A DNA stretch of 47,318 bases from Fidelibacterota bacterium (GCA_002730315.1 PBZW01000070.1:1-47318); one strand, 5' to 3'. Numbered from the stretch's first letter, positions 8,799 to 18,580 are shown. A program made the numbers and translations. The notes: generated by a model not told the origin, from the letters alone.

Positions 8799-9242
8799 TT
8801 ATGTTTTAATTACGTATACCTTTAATTCAGGCTTCATTTCTGCAGAAACGCGTACGGGGATGTGATAAATGCCCAATGCCTTTATAGATTCTTTAAGCTC
8901 AATACGGTGACGCTCTACGGCAATTCCTTTTTCTTCCAGCTTCTTATGGATATCATTGGTGGTTACTGCACCAAACATTTTTTCTTCTTCACCCACTTGC
9001 ACTTCAAATGTCATTTCCAGGTCTTTCAATTGTTCCGAAAGCTCAAGATTCATTTTCTTATCGTGATTGCGGCGTTTATCCGCGTTTCGCTTACGTTCAT
9101 CAGCAATAGCAAGATTGCGTTTTGATGCCCGCAAAGCCAGACTCCTGGGGAAAAGGTAATTTCGGGCATAACCCGGTTTTACATTTACAATATCACCGGC
9201 TGTGCCTAAGGTGTCTACATCCTGGAGTAAAATTATATCCAT
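8799..9242 (-). CDS. rplI: 50S ribosomal protein L9
   Basis: This 147-residue protein has the usual L9 length. The N-terminal rRNA-binding domain opens with MDIILLQDVDTLGTAGDIV and continues with KPGYARNYLFP, the family signature. A charged connecting helix (about residues 40-75) joins it to the C-terminal domain, which ends in ELKVYVIKT. L9 binds 23S rRNA near the L1 stalk and influences frame maintenance. It is the last gene of an rpsF-rpsR-rplI series and is followed by a strong terminator. Identification is secure. Confidence 0.98.
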   Translation of the reverse strand: MDIILLQDVDTLGTAGDIVNVKPGYARNYLFPRSLALRASKRNLAIADERKRNADKRRNHDKKMNLELSEQLKDLEMTFEVQVGEEEKMFGAVTTNDIHKKLEEKGIAVERHRIELKESIKALGIYHIPVRVSAEMKPELKVYVIKT

Positions 9243-9271
9243 GAGTCAAGTCCTTCTGGTTTATAAATGGT

Positions 9272-9499
9272 TTAGTTGTCGCCTAAATTTGTATAGGGCA
9301 TTAAAGCAATGTTCCTTGCTCGTTTGATTGCCCGAATCAATTTCCGATGCATTTTTGCACTGGTACCTGTAACACGACGAGGCATTATTTTACCTTGTTC
9401 AGTAACGAAGCGCCGCAGCAACTTAACCTCTTTATAATCGATTTCTGTAATAGCGTTTTCTTTGAAATAACAAAACTTTTTACGACTTACAAATGCCAT
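9272..9499 (-). CDS. rpsR: 30S ribosomal protein S18
   Basis: This 75-residue basic protein has the usual S18 length. It contains the conserved [20 protein letters not shown] and the basic C-terminal half with [20 protein letters not shown] Cys at position 10 (KKFCYFK) matches the early cysteine common in S18. S18 pairs with S6 on the platform of the small subunit, which fits its place between rpsF (18 nt upstream) and rplI (29 nt downstream). No ssb gene is inserted between rpsF and rpsR, unlike the order in many Firmicutes and Proteobacteria. Confidence 0.98.
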   Translation of the reverse strand: MAFVSRKKFCYFKENAITEIDYKEVKLLRRFVTEQGKIMPRRVTGTSAKMHRKLIRAIKRARNIALMPYTNLGDN

Positions 9500-9517
9500 G
9501 ATTTCCTCTTTTAATTA

Positions 9518-9979
9518 TTATGCTGAAGTTTCTTCTTCAACAGTTTCTGATGGTTGTTCAGTTTCTTCTTTTTCATTTTCAACAGGAGCCTGCGCTGTTT
9601 CCTTAATCAAACCCTGTATTTCTTCCGCCTGTAGCAATTCTTCAATCATATCAGAGCTGTCATCAAGTATTTCATCTTCTAATTCTTGGGGTCTTACATC
9701 CAGGCGAACTGTTTGATAACGCAGTACAGAATTATTCAATTTCATAAAATCATCAAATCCATTTAAGGAGCTAGTGGTTTGTGTTTCGAATTGTAAGATT
9801 ATATATATCCCATACTTATGCTGGTCGATAGGGTATGCCAGACGTTTCTTTCCCCATACCCTATGATTGATTACAGAACTTAATTTGGATACATGTTCAT
9901 CTATCTCTTTAATGATATTATCCACCTGAGCTTGTTCAAAATTGGGATTCAGTATATAGAGTGTTTCATAATAACGCAT
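9518..9979 (-). CDS. rpsF: 30S ribosomal protein S6
   Basis: This 153-residue protein starts [14 protein letters not shown], the typical S6 beginning, followed by the ferredoxin-like fold to about residue 100 ([30 protein letters not shown]). The last 50 or so residues form an acidic, Glu-rich extension beyond the core. Acidic tails are known on S6 (E. coli S6 is even post-translationally glutamylated), but this one is long. S6 binds S18, whose gene is next. The gene follows hppA by 15 nt and is probably co-transcribed with it. Confidence 0.97.
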   Translation of the reverse strand: MRYYETLYILNPNFEQAQVDNIIKEIDEHVSKLSSVINHRVWGKKRLAYPIDQHKYGIYIILQFETQTTSSLNGFDDFMKLNNSVLRYQTVRLDVRPQELEDEILDDSSDMIEELLQAEEIQGLIKETAQAPVENEKEETEQPSETVEEETSA

Positions 9980-9994
9980 AGATTCTCCTCAAAC

Positions 9995-12157
9995 TTATAA
10001 TGTCAACAGCGGTGCAATTACCAATGACACCACCGACATTAATTTAATTAAAATATTCAACGATGGCCCTGATGTATCCTTGAAAGGATCACCCACAGTA
10101 TCGCCGACGACAGCTGCTTTATGGGCATCAGATCCTTTACCATAGGTTTCACCATCAATATCAATTCCTTCTTCAATCATTTTTTTAGCATTATCCCAGG
10201 CACCGCCGGCATTGGATTGAAATATAGCCATTAATACTCCCGAAACTGTTACCCCCGCGAGTAACCCGCCTAATGTTTCAGCGCCAAAAACAAAACCAAC
10301 AATAACAGGCGTTAAAATCGCCATTAGTCCAGGAACAATCATTTCTCGAATGGCGGAGGTAGTAGAGATTTCCACACATTTTCCATATTCAGCTTTACCG
10401 TCTGCTGCTTCAAAGATCTTACGGTCTTCATCAGACCAATCTTCTTCTTCACCATATTTATTCATTACAGCCAAAGCTGCCGTTAATTCTGGAATAGATT
10501 TGAATTGGCGGCGGACTTCTTCAATCATGGCCATGGCAGCGCGACCCACAGCATTCATGGCTAAAGATGAAAATAAAAAGGGCAGCATACCACCCACAAA
10601 AAGACCAGCCATAACCATAGGATTAGCTATATCAATGCTAGTGATACCGGTCTGAACCATAAAAGCGGCAAATAATGCCAGTGCGGTTAAAGCAGCTGAT
10701 CCAATGGCAAATCCTTTACCAATAGCTGCGGTCGTATTACCAACAGCATCCAGTTTATCTGTTCGCTCACGTACTTCTTTTGGTAATTCAGCCATCTCTG
10801 CAATGCCACCTGCATTATCGGAAATGGGGCCATAGGCATCCACTGCCAATTGTATACCGGTGTTAGCCAACATTCCAAGGGCGGCCATGGCAATCCCATA
10901 GAGCCCAGAAAAATGATATGCTCCTATAATTCCTGCAGCAATAATAAGAACAGGTACTGCTGTGGATTGCATTCCAACGCCCAATCCTGCAATAATATTG
11001 GTAGCGGGGCCAGTCAATGACTGGCGCGTTATGGATGTTGTGGGTGCGGTATTTGTCCCGGTATAATGTTCTGTTATCATTCCAATCCCAAGTCCGGCAG
11101 CCAGTCCGATGGTTGCAGCCCAGAACACGCCCAAGCTGGAATAGACTACACCATTCAATACGAATGATTCAGGTAGTATGAATGTAATCAAATAGTACAT
11201 GACACCGATCATGATGGCTGATGAGCCAAATTCACCGATATTTAATGCTTTTTGTGGATTGCCGCCTTCTTTCACCGAAACCATAAAAGTTCCAATAATA
11301 GAAACAACAATTCCTGATCCAGCAATCAACAAGGGTAGAATTACAAAGCTTAAATCAAAAACTCCAGCTGCGAGAATACTGGCACCCAATACCATAGATC
11401 CAACAATAGAACCAACAAAGGATTCAAAAAGGTCAGCGCCCATACCAGCCACGTCACCCACATTATCACCAACGTTATCAGCAATAGTGGCGGGGGTCAA
11501 AGGATGATCTTCAGGGATTCCGGCTTCCACTTTACCCACAAGGTCAGCACCAACATCTGCTGCTTTAGTATAAATCCCACCGCCAACACGAGCAAACAAA
11601 GCAATAGATGATGCGCCCAAAGAAAACCCAGGAATCACATTTAATACAGTTCTCATTGAGAGAGCATCAGAACCAAAATAATTTACATAAAATATAAACA
11701 ATCCACCCAAACCCAGAACACCAAGACCTACAACACTTAACCCCATAACAGTGCCGCCGGTAAAAGCAACATTTAAAGCAGAAGATAAGCTGCTTCGAGC
11801 AGCATTTGTGGTTCGGTTATTTGCTTTTGTGGCCACTTTCATTCCTAGAAATCCAGCCAATCCAGAAGCAAGCGCACCTACAATAAATGACATAGAAATC
11901 AAAGCGCTTGAATCATCACGCCCCGAATTTGCAACGCCAAGCAAAACAGCTACAGCAATGACAAATATTGTTAATACACGATATTCAGCTTTGAGAAATG
12001 CCATCGCGCCATCGGCAATACTAGCTCCAATTTGCTTCATTCTGTCCGTACCTTCATCTTGTTTATTTATCCATGTTGTTTTCCAAAATGAAAACACCAT
12101 AGCTAATACGCCGGCTCCTAAAGTCAGGTTCACGTACATCATTAAATCATTTTCCAT
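9995..12157 (-). CDS. hppA: Membrane-bound ion-translocating pyrophosphatase, K+-dependent, predicted Na+ pump
   Basis: This 720-residue polytopic protein has the usual family length of about 16 membrane helices. Catalytic motifs are intact: [11 protein letters not shown] at 201-211 (D-x7-K-x-E), [20 protein letters not shown] at about 227-246, and [15 protein letters not shown] near the C-terminus. In [10 protein letters not shown] (473-482), Ala rather than Lys follows GNTT; this is the known marker of the K+-dependent subfamily. The Glu in DLFES (245) matches the gating glutamate of Na+-transporting members such as Thermotoga maritima. The enzyme hydrolyses cytoplasmic pyrophosphate and pumps ions outward. 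It sits between pth and rpsF, both makers or handlers of translation components, and is 14 nt from pth. Confidence 0.97.
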   Translation of the reverse strand: MENDLMMYVNLTLGAGVLAMVFSFWKTTWINKQDEGTDRMKQIGASIADGAMAFLKAEYRVLTIFVIAVAVLLGVANSGRDDSSALISMSFIVGALASGLAGFLGMKVATKANNRTTNAARSSLSSALNVAFTGGTVMGLSVVGLGVLGLGGLFIFYVNYFGSDALSMRTVLNVIPGFSLGASSIALFARVGGGIYTKAADVGADLVGKVEAGIPEDHPLTPATIADNVGDNVGDVAGMGADLFESFVGSIVGSMVLGASILAAGVFDLSFVILPLLIAGSGIVVSIIGTFMVSVKEGGNPQKALNIGEFGSSAIMIGVMYYLITFILPESFVLNGVVYSSLGVFWAATIGLAAGLGIGMITEHYTGTNTAPTTSITRQSLTGPATNIIAGLGVGMQSTAVPVLIIAAGIIGAYHFSGLYGIAMAALGMLANTGIQLAVDAYGPISDNAGGIAEMAELPKEVRERTDKLDAVGNTTAAIGKGFAIGSAALTALALFAAFMVQTGITSIDIANPMVMAGLFVGGMLPFLFSSLAMNAVGRAAMAMIEEVRRQFKSIPELTAALAVMNKYGEEEDWSDEDRKIFEAADGKAEYGKCVEISTTSAIREMIVPGLMAILTPVIVGFVFGAETLGGLLAGVTVSGVLMAIFQSNAGGAWDNAKKMIEEGIDIDGETYGKGSDAHKAAVVGDTVGDPFKDTSGPSLNILIKLMSVVSLVIAPLLTL

Positions 12158-12171
12158 ATTTCATAACCTCA

Positions 12172-12723
12172 TCAATTGTATCTGTTCATCGTTCTATCCA
12201 GCCCTTCCTGCAGGAAAAATTCCACTGCGTCAGCAACAGTTTGGACCATAGTATCAGCATCTAGCTGATCGTTCTTTTTAAATGGTTTAAGCACATATTC
12301 TTCTGCTGGTCGTTTATGATCTGCAGCGGCTACGCCAAAACGAAAACGCGGAAATCCTGTGTATCCCAAGTGATAAATAATGGATTCCATACCACGATGA
12401 CAGCCATCACCACCTTTAGGGCGCAAGCGCATAGAACCCAAAGGTAAATCCACATCATCCACAACCACATTGAGGTCAGAAATGTCGATACCATTATCGT
12501 TAAGGACTGTTTTTACTGCAATGCCACTGGCATTCATACCGGTTGTTGGTTTGACCAAAAGAACATCCTTTGTAGCTGTTTCAGCGAACACAAAGTTTCC
12601 TCTCCCCGGTTGATATTGAACTGACCAGCGTCGTGCTAATTCGTCTACAACCCAGAACCCGGCATTGTGTTTTGTATTGGCATACTCCGGCCCGGAATTT
12701 CCTAGACCAACAATCGCTTTCAT
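12172..12723 (-). CDS. pth: Peptidyl-tRNA hydrolase
   Basis: This 183-residue protein is of normal bacterial Pth length. It begins KAIVGLGNSGPEYANTKHNAGF, with Asn9 and His19 corresponding to E. coli Asn10 and the catalytic His20. The block VVDDVDLPLGSMRLRPKGGDGCHRGMES holds the conserved Asp and the substrate-binding region. The enzyme recycles peptidyl-tRNA dropped by stalled ribosomes. It lies 2 nt after rplY and after prs further up, a very common gene order (prs-rplY-pth). Confidence 0.97.
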   Translation of the reverse strand: MKAIVGLGNSGPEYANTKHNAGFWVVDELARRWSVQYQPGRGNFVFAETATKDVLLVKPTTGMNASGIAVKTVLNDNGIDISDLNVVVDDVDLPLGSMRLRPKGGDGCHRGMESIIYHLGYTGFPRFRFGVAAADHKRPAEEYVLKPFKKNDQLDADTMVQTVADAVEFFLQEGLDRTMNRYN

Positions 12724-12725
12724 AA

Positions 12726-13424
12726 TTATTCAGCGTTTTCCTCCGCTTTACCCCTATCATCTGCTTTTTCTTCACCACCTTCAGCGGGTGCTTCAGCGCC
12801 TTCTTCCCCTTCAACTGCTTCTTCACCTTCTTCGCCCTCTTCGCCTTCTTCAATTTCAATTTCAGGTTCTTCTTCTTCTTTAGGAGGTGCAATGGTTGCT
12901 ACCACTTGTTCCTCATCAGTAATGATCGAGACATTGCTGCTTATAGTAATATCAGCAACAGAAAGGCTGCTGTTCATCTCTAATTCTGAAACATTTAAAG
13001 GGATAAATTCTGGAACGTCAGTAGGTAGACATTCAATATCAAGCGATGTTAGAATCTGTGATAAAACACCGCCTTCACTTACACCTATAGCTTCACCTTC
13101 AAGATGTATGGGTACAGATATGGTCATTTTTACATCACGGCGGACGCGCATCAAGTCAACGTGCAGTACACTTTCATTAACTGGGTGATACTGGATCTCC
13201 TTAATCATGACATATTGTATATCGCCATTCATCTTCACCTCGAACACATGGTGTCCGGAATGCAAAGCATGGTAGAGATCTTTTGAATCAAGAATTAAAT
13301 TGATATTGTCCTGTTTTTTATAATAATAGTTCGCTGGAATTTTACCATTGCGGCGCAGGGTCTTATTAGCAGCATTGCCAATGCTTTCCCTTTTTTCCAC
13401 AGCCAACTGATAATAATCTGCCAT
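12726..13424 (-). CDS. rplY: 50S ribosomal protein L25/general stress protein Ctc
   Basis: This 232-residue protein is of the long CTC type: an N-terminal 5S rRNA-binding L25 domain (about residues 3-95, with KRESIGNAANKTLRRNGKIPA) and a C-terminal beta domain (about 96-185, containing VPIHLEGEAIGVSEGGVLSQ). The final 45 or so residues are low-complexity and very acidic (repeats of EEGEEG, then AEAPAEGG). The opposite strand therefore shows a spurious Leu-rich ORF. The protein binds 5S rRNA in the central protuberance. It lies 13 nt after prs, the classical neighbour. Confidence 0.96.
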   Translation of the reverse strand: MADYYQLAVEKRESIGNAANKTLRRNGKIPANYYYKKQDNINLILDSKDLYHALHSGHHVFEVKMNGDIQYVMIKEIQYHPVNESVLHVDLMRVRRDVKMTISVPIHLEGEAIGVSEGGVLSQILTSLDIECLPTDVPEFIPLNVSELEMNSSLSVADITISSNVSIITDEEQVVATIAPPKEEEEPEIEIEEGEEGEEGEEAVEGEEGAEAPAEGGEEKADDRGKAEENAE

Positions 13425-13436
13425 TTGATTCTCCGC

Positions 13437-14384
13437 TTAAAATTCGAACAATGAGCTTACAGATTCGCCTTCATGGATACGGTATATTGCATCTGCGAAA
13501 ATGTTGGACACTGTTACAATTTTCATTTTATCTAATTTCTTTTCTTCAGGGATAGCAACCGTATCTGTGACCACCAGCTTATTGATAGCTGAATTATTAA
13601 CTCTTTCCACAGCAGAACCGGACAAAAGCGCATGAGTGGTAACGGCTGTTACCGAATTGGCACCATTTTCCATAGCCGCTTCAGCGGCATTTACAGTTGT
13701 TCCTGCTGTATCAATCATATCGTCAATTATTAATACATTTTTGCCGTCAAGTTCGCCAATTAAATGCATGGTTTCTGCCTTGTTTGGAGCATAGCGGCGC
13801 TTGTCAATCAAGGCAAAATGCATACCTAGAGATTTTGCATAGGCCTGGCTCATCCGGGCTGAACCCACATCCGGGGATAATACAGCAGAATTTTTTGGAT
13901 CCAAGCCCAACGCTTTGATTTCATCAAGCAACACTATGCGGCTGTAAAGATGGTCAAAGGGGATATTGGCAAAACCCTGGATCTGTGTTGAGTGTAAATC
14001 CATAGTTACAATTCTTTTAGCTCCGGCAGCAGTGAACATATCCACCATAACGCGTGCCGAAATTGGAACTCGCGGTGTATCTTTCCTATCCTGGCGGGCA
14101 TAACCGAAATAAGGAATTACTGCCGTAACGCTTTTTGCTGAAGCACGGACAGCTGCATCCAGGATCAAAACTAATTCTAGAATATTTTCGGCCGGGCCAT
14201 TTGTGCTTTGAATGATAAATACATCCTTACTGCGAATATTTTCTTCAAACTTGATCCAAATTTCACCATCAGCGAAATCCTTGATAGACAATTTTCCCAA
14301 GGGAACATCCAGTGCTGTCGCAATCTTCACCCCAAGTTGGGGATTGCTGCGTCCTGTAAATATTTTTATCTTTTCTTTACTCAT
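13437..14384 (-). CDS. prs: Ribose-phosphate pyrophosphokinase
   Basis: This 315-residue protein has the usual class I PRPP synthetase length. Seen in order: KIFTGRSNPQLGVKIA; the ATP-binding flexible loop region YFGYARQDRKD; TMDLHSTQIQGFANIPFDHLY; SPDVGSARMSQAYA; and the PRPP-binding loop LIIDDMIDTAGTTVNAA. It makes PRPP from ribose 5-phosphate and ATP for nucleotide, His, Trp and NAD synthesis. A tRNA-Gln gene lies 41 nt upstream on the same strand and rplY follows at once. Confidence 0.98.
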   Translation of the reverse strand: MSKEKIKIFTGRSNPQLGVKIATALDVPLGKLSIKDFADGEIWIKFEENIRSKDVFIIQSTNGPAENILELVLILDAAVRASAKSVTAVIPYFGYARQDRKDTPRVPISARVMVDMFTAAGAKRIVTMDLHSTQIQGFANIPFDHLYSRIVLLDEIKALGLDPKNSAVLSPDVGSARMSQAYAKSLGMHFALIDKRRYAPNKAETMHLIGELDGKNVLIIDDMIDTAGTTVNAAEAAMENGANSVTAVTTHALLSGSAVERVNNSAINKLVVTDTVAIPEEKKLDKMKIVTVSNIFADAIYRIHEGESVSSLFEF

Positions 14385-14425
14385 ATTGTTAAAACCTTAG
14401 CCTCACTCCTTAATTCATTTTTCTG

Positions 14426-14496
14426 CTGGGGCGCAGGGATTCGAACCCCAACTGCCGGGACCAAAACCCGGTGTCCTGCCATTAGACGACGCCCCA
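14426..14496 (-). tRNA. trnQ: tRNA-Gln (anticodon TTG)
   Basis: The minus strand folds as a complete 71-nt cloverleaf. The acceptor TGGGGCG pairs with CGCCCCA. The D arm contains CTAATGGCAGG. The anticodon stem CGGG/CCCG holds the loop TTTTGGT, reading TTG. The T arm contains GGTTCGAATCC. The discriminator base is G, as expected for glutamine. The following bases are CAG, so CCA is not encoded and must be added by the nucleotidyltransferase. It lies between ispE and prs in the same direction and is probably cut from the shared transcript. Confidence 0.96.
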
Positions 14497-14523
14497 AGGG
14501 TCATTATGGATTTGATTTCAGCT

Positions 14524-15363
14524 TTATACAGGGTGGGTAAGGATGGTTCGGTAGTCGGACATCAAAACAGACTCGGCTGCTTTTGCGGCAGTGTCTTCGT
14601 CAAACATTCCGAACACAGTCGAACCACTGCCCGACAAACTGGCATAATGGGCTCCGTTATTTATGAGAGCATCCTTTATTTCACCAATCTCTGGATGTGC
14701 TGGAATCACGATCCGTTCAAAATCATTCTTAAAAAGCTCAAAAGGGATTGTATCCCCTTTGAAAAGGCTGGCAAAATTAGTTTTTTCAACACTTCCCTCC
14801 AAACCATTTTTCAAGGCAGAATATGCCCAGGAAGTAGAGATGGAAACGGGGGAAATAACCAATAAATAAGCAAAATCTATTTCTATATCAATAGGGGTTA
14901 ATTTTTCACCGATCCCCTCACCTAATTGGGTCTTGCCTTGAATAAAAAAAGGGACATCTGCGCCGACCTTTAGTGCCAGATTTTCCATTTCTGTATTTGA
15001 TAAACCGCATTCATATAATTCATTCAAACCCCTAATGATAGCAGCGCCGTTGCTCGACCCGCCCCCAAGTCCCGCACCTTGAGGTATAGACTTTTCCACA
15101 TGAACAGAAATTCCACCGATCTCATGTCCAGCATCCTTAACCACAGTATAGGCTGTATGGCATGTGTTTGTTTCATTCAATGGAAAATCGTTATCGTTTG
15201 AAAATAATTCACACCCATGATCCTTTTTTGATATATGAACATTATCATGGAATTCCAATTCTTGAAACATAGTGTGTATATCATGATACCCATCGTTCCG
15301 TTCTCCAAGGACTTGGAGGCCAATATTTACCTTGGCATGGGATTTAAAGGATATTGTATTCAT
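14524..15363 (-). CDS. ispE: 4-diphosphocytidyl-2-C-methyl-D-erythritol kinase
   Basis: This 279-residue GHMP-family kinase opens with SFKSHAKVNIGLQVLGERNDGYHDI, the typical IspE start with Lys and Asn for substrate contact. The ATP-binding glycine loop IPQGAGLGGGSSNGAA lies at about 90-105, and a late SGSGSTVFGMF forms motif III. It phosphorylates the 2-hydroxyl of CDP-methylerythritol in the MEP isoprenoid pathway. It follows ispF by 4 nt, so ispD, ispF and ispE, three steps of one pathway in order D-F-E, are encoded together. Confidence 0.97.
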   Translation of the reverse strand: MNTISFKSHAKVNIGLQVLGERNDGYHDIHTMFQELEFHDNVHISKKDHGCELFSNDNDFPLNETNTCHTAYTVVKDAGHEIGGISVHVEKSIPQGAGLGGGSSNGAAIIRGLNELYECGLSNTEMENLALKVGADVPFFIQGKTQLGEGIGEKLTPIDIEIDFAYLLVISPVSISTSWAYSALKNGLEGSVEKTNFASLFKGDTIPFELFKNDFERIVIPAHPEIGEIKDALINNGAHYASLSGSGSTVFGMFDEDTAAKAAESVLMSDYRTILTHPV

Positions 15364-15367
15364 TAAA

Positions 15368-15841
15368 TCAATTGGAAATAGTGGCTACAGCCACAGCTCC
15401 CACTCCTTCACCACGGCCAATAAAGCCCATTTTATCTGTAGTGGTTGCTTTGATGGATACTGCAGATTTATCAATTTGAAGAGTATAAGAGATTTTATAA
15501 ACCATTTCCGGTATTATTTCTGACAGCTTGGGTTCTTCCAGAATGACTGTGCTATCTAAATTATCAATTTCAAACCCTTCATTACGAACAAGCTCTGCAG
15601 CATGTTCCAGAAAATGAATACTTTCTTTCCCTTTCCAGCGGTCATCAGAACTGGGGAAATGCTGGCCAATATCTCCCAAATTTACTGCTCCAAGCAACGC
15701 ATCCACTATGGCATGGAGAAGAACATCTCCGTCAGAATGCCCAACGGATCCTCGGGTGCTGTCAATCTTGACACCGCCAATAACAAGCGTTTCTCCTTCA
15801 GCCAAAGGATGGACATCGTATCCTATGCCTGATTTGGTCAT
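15368..15841 (-). CDS. ispF: 2-C-methyl-D-erythritol 2,4-cyclodiphosphate synthase
   Basis: I start this gene at the internal ATG, giving 157 residues that begin MTKSGIGYDVHPLAEGE. This matches the IspF N-terminus, where Asp and His of DVH bind zinc. The track's longer form adds nine residues encoded inside ispD. The chosen ATG overlaps the ispD stop as ATGA, indicating translational coupling. Further motifs: GHSDGDVLLHAIVDALLGA (third zinc His and active site), HFPSSD, and the C-terminal TTTDKMGFIGRGEGVGA. It forms the cyclodiphosphate MEcPP as a trimer. Confidence 0.97.
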   Translation of the reverse strand: MTKSGIGYDVHPLAEGETLVIGGVKIDSTRGSVGHSDGDVLLHAIVDALLGAVNLGDIGQHFPSSDDRWKGKESIHFLEHAAELVRNEGFEIDNLDSTVILEEPKLSEIIPEMVYKISYTLQIDKSAVSIKATTTDKMGFIGRGEGVGAVAVATISN

Positions 15842-16506
15842 GATAACACTTTCTCTGCCATATTCCAATCCTCTACAGTTGTAATCTTAAAATTTGATGA
15901 GGTGCCCTCAACAACTGTCACGTTTCCACTCAACGCTTCAACCATGGACGCTTCATCAGTAGCGTCTATTTTCTGCTGAAGTGCTTTGATCAAAATATCT
16001 CTATGGAACGTTTGGGGTGTTTGCGCTAGCCAAATTGCATTTCTATCTAATGTTTGCTGGATGTTTTTTCCTAACACTTGCTTTACGGTATCTTTTGAAG
16101 GCAGCGCAACAATACACCCATCCGAATCAGCACATCCTTGAATAGTGGCGTTGATCAATTCTGGAGTCACAAAAGGCCGGGCGGCATCGTGCACAGTGAT
16201 GATAGAAATATCTTCAGATAATGCAATACAGCCATTATATACCGAATCTTTTCTGCGTTGTCCGCCAGCAACAGCTATGGCGTGTTTTGTTGATGTGAAT
16301 GAAGCTAATTCCCTTTGGGTATTATCCAGGTCATCTTCTGGAACTACCACCACAATTTCAGAAATATTATCACATTCCAGAAATAGGGTCAAAGTATGGA
16401 ATAGGAGGGGTCTACGGCCCAGCAGTTTGAATTGTTTCTTTTCACCGAACCGTTTTCCAGAGCCGGCCGCAGCTATAACCGCTCCGGCCTTTAACGTTTC
16501 GTGCAT
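15838..16506 (-). CDS. ispD: 2-C-methyl-D-erythritol 4-phosphate cytidylyltransferase
   Basis: This 222-residue protein has the normal length. The nucleotide-binding start AGAVIAAAGSGKRFGEKKQF contains the IspD GxGxR...KQ signature. The block ITVHDAARPFVTPELI holds the conserved HDAARP metal and substrate region. Near the end come ATDEASMVEALSGNVTVVEG and NFKITTVEDW. It joins CTP to methylerythritol 4-phosphate. The start codon overlaps the queA stop by one base (TAATG), and the end overlaps ispF as ATGA, so the run is tightly coupled. Confidence 0.97.
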   Translation of the reverse strand: MHETLKAGAVIAAAGSGKRFGEKKQFKLLGRRPLLFHTLTLFLECDNISEIVVVVPEDDLDNTQRELASFTSTKHAIAVAGGQRRKDSVYNGCIALSEDISIITVHDAARPFVTPELINATIQGCADSDGCIVALPSKDTVKQVLGKNIQQTLDRNAIWLAQTPQTFHRDILIKALQQKIDATDEASMVEALSGNVTVVEGTSSNFKITTVEDWNMAEKVLS

Positions 16507-17558
16507 TATTTTAAAAACATGGCATCGCCGTAGCTCAGGAAGCGGTAATCATGTTTTTTAGCTTTCCGGTAGGCTTTCATAATGATATCCCGTTCAGAGA
16601 AGGCGGCTATCATCATAAGCAGTGTACTCTTGGGCTGGTGGAAATTGGTAATGATTCCGTCCACCATTTTATAGTTATATGGCGGATAAATGAATTTATC
16701 TGTCCAGCCGCGTTTCGGCGATACTTGGAATCCGGACACAGCCACTGTCTCCAGTGCCCGCACAGAAGATGTCCCAACTGCATATACTTTCCGCCGTTTC
16801 TTCTTGGTTTCATTAATGGCTAAAGCAGTTTTGGGTGAAACTTCAAAATATTCTGAATCCATCTGGTGTCGGTTCAGGTCTTCTACCTGAACCGGGCGAA
16901 ACGTACCTAAACCGATATGCAACGTTGTGTACTCGATTTTTACTCCTTTATCCAACAAACGTTTCATAAGCCCCTTGGTAAAGTGTAAACCCGCGGTTGG
17001 CGCAGCTACTGCTCCACGCAGGTCAGCGAAAACAGTTTGATAGCGTATCTTATCCTTTGCATTAGCCATGCGTTTAATATATGGCGGTAAAGGCGATGTG
17101 CCGATGCGGTCTATTATATCATAAAAATTGTCACCATCATATTCAAAGCGCACCACGCGGCCGCCGGATATAGTATTATCAATGACATCACAAAAGACAT
17201 TCTTGGCAAACATAAGTTTGTTCCCGATTCGCACTTTTCGAGCTGGGCGGACCATAACTTCCCAAAGTTCGTTCTCAAGCTCACGGAGTAAAAAGACCTC
17301 CACTTTGGCTTCAGTTTTATCCTTGCTGGCATAAAGCCTAGCTGGAAATACTTTGGTATTGTTCATAATAATTAAGTCATTTTTACGAACGTATTCTACA
17401 ATATTGGAAAATGTTTTATGCTCAATTACACCTGTTTCCTTATCCACTACCATTAGCTTGGAAAGGTCCCTACGCTTGGCAGGGTATTGTGCTATATATT
17501 TCTCTGGTAAAGGATAGTCAAAATCTGCCAGTTTATATTTTTTCTTTTTATTAATCAT
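16506..17558 (-). CDS. queA: S-adenosylmethionine:tRNA ribosyltransferase-isomerase
   Basis: This 350-residue protein has the usual QueA length. Characteristic blocks are [21 protein letters not shown] at the start, [35 protein letters not shown], and the terminal [17 protein letters not shown]. The enzyme uses SAM to build the epoxy-cyclopentane ring of queuosine at tRNA position 34. Its ATG overlaps the ruvB stop as ATGA; the ruvB-queA pairing is widely conserved. Confidence 0.97.
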   Translation of the reverse strand: MINKKKKYKLADFDYPLPEKYIAQYPAKRRDLSKLMVVDKETGVIEHKTFSNIVEYVRKNDLIIMNNTKVFPARLYASKDKTEAKVEVFLLRELENELWEVMVRPARKVRIGNKLMFAKNVFCDVIDNTISGGRVVRFEYDGDNFYDIIDRIGTSPLPPYIKRMANAKDKIRYQTVFADLRGAVAAPTAGLHFTKGLMKRLLDKGVKIEYTTLHIGLGTFRPVQVEDLNRHQMDSEYFEVSPKTALAINETKKKRRKVYAVGTSSVRALETVAVSGFQVSPKRGWTDKFIYPPYNYKMVDGIITNFHQPKSTLLMMIAAFSERDIIMKAYRKAKKHDYRFLSYGDAMFLK

Positions 17559-18580
17559 GTAAATAACCTTTGTTGTATTTCCGCGTTAAATGATTTGTTT
17601 AACAGTTTGAATGCTTTTTCCTGGGCAATGCGGCCCCGTGAAGTACGTTGGATAAAACCTTCTTTGATGAGGTATGGTTCATAAACATCTTCTATGGTTG
17701 TTGCATCTTCACTCACCGCTACAGAAAGTGAATTGACACCGACAGGCCCGCCATTAAATTTATCAATGAGCACTTCCAGAATGCGGCGGTCCATATCATC
17801 TAATCCATGTATGTCTATCCCCATGCCGTCCAAGGCTTCTTTGGCCACAGTTTCATCTATTTTACCGTCAGCCTTTACTTCTGCGTAATCTCTGGATCGG
17901 CGTAGGATACGGTTTGCAATCCGCGGCGTACCCCGGCTGCGGCGGGCCAGCTCCTGAGTTCCAGCTTCATCAATTTCCACTTCCAATATTTGTGCCGAAC
18001 GCTGGATAATATGAAACAGGTCTTCATCATTATAAAAATCTACGCGCAGAACCACACCGAATCGATCACGCAATGGCGATGTCAGGTTCCCTAAGCGAGT
18101 GGTAGCGCCGATGAGTGTAAAGGGTTCAACGTTCAGCTGCACGCTGCGGGCGCTGGGGCCCTTATCGATCATGATCTCAATCCGGTAGTCTTCCATTGCG
18201 GAATAAAGGTATTCCTCCACAACAGAATTCAAACGGTGGATCTCATCAATGAAAAAAACATCCCGGCCCTGAAGATTTGTCAATACGCCGGCCAAGTCTC
18301 CCGCCCTTTCCAATACAGGTCCGGATGATTGTTTCAGGCTTACGCTTAATTCCTTGGATATTATGTTTGCCAAGGTCGTTTTGCCAAGTCCCGGCGGGCC
18401 AAACAGTAATACATGATCCAGTGATTCCTTGCGTTTATTAGCTGCTTCGATGTATAACCTTAAATTATCAACTACTTCCTGCTGGCCAATGAATTCATCG
18501 AATTTTTCGGGGCGCAGTGATTTCTCAACAATGATATCTTCTTCTAGGGGGGTGGGGTCAGTAATGTGTATTTCAGTCAT
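17555..18580 (-). CDS. ruvB: Holliday junction branch-migration ATPase RuvB
   Basis: This 341-residue protein is of normal length. It begins with the [12 protein letters not shown] block, then Walker [10 protein letters not shown] at 61-69, Walker [11 protein letters not shown], sensor region [21 protein letters not shown], and a C-terminal winged-helix DNA-binding domain with [13 protein letters not shown]. RuvB hexamers drive branch migration with RuvA. Neither ruvA nor ruvC is in the window. An 84-nt gap separates it from the transketolase-like gene upstream, so a promoter may lie there, although no clear one was found. Confidence 0.98.
   Translation of the reverse strand: MTEIHITDPTPLEEDIIVEKSLRPEKFDEFIGQQEVVDNLRLYIEAANKRKESLDHVLLFGPPGLGKTTLANIISKELSVSLKQSSGPVLERAGDLAGVLTNLQGRDVFFIDEIHRLNSVVEEYLYSAMEDYRIEIMIDKGPSARSVQLNVEPFTLIGATTRLGNLTSPLRDRFGVVLRVDFYNDEDLFHIIQRSAQILEVEIDEAGTQELARRSRGTPRIANRILRRSRDYAEVKADGKIDETVAKEALDGMGIDIHGLDDMDRRILEVLIDKFNGGPVGVNSLSVAVSEDATTIEDVYEPYLIKEGFIQRTSRGRIAQEKAFKLLNKSFNAEIQQRLFT

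Noticed and set aside
9498-9716. Serine-rich plus-strand ORF
   Set aside because: It is antisense to the acidic tail of ribosomal protein S6.
12665-12883. Leucine-rich plus-strand ORF
   Set aside because: It is the complement of the Glu-rich L25 tail; composition is a by-product of the acidic repeats.
14426-14496. tRNA-Gln as an integration site for a mobile element
   Set aside because: No integrase or duplicated tRNA 3' end is nearby, and both flanks are housekeeping genes in a conserved order.
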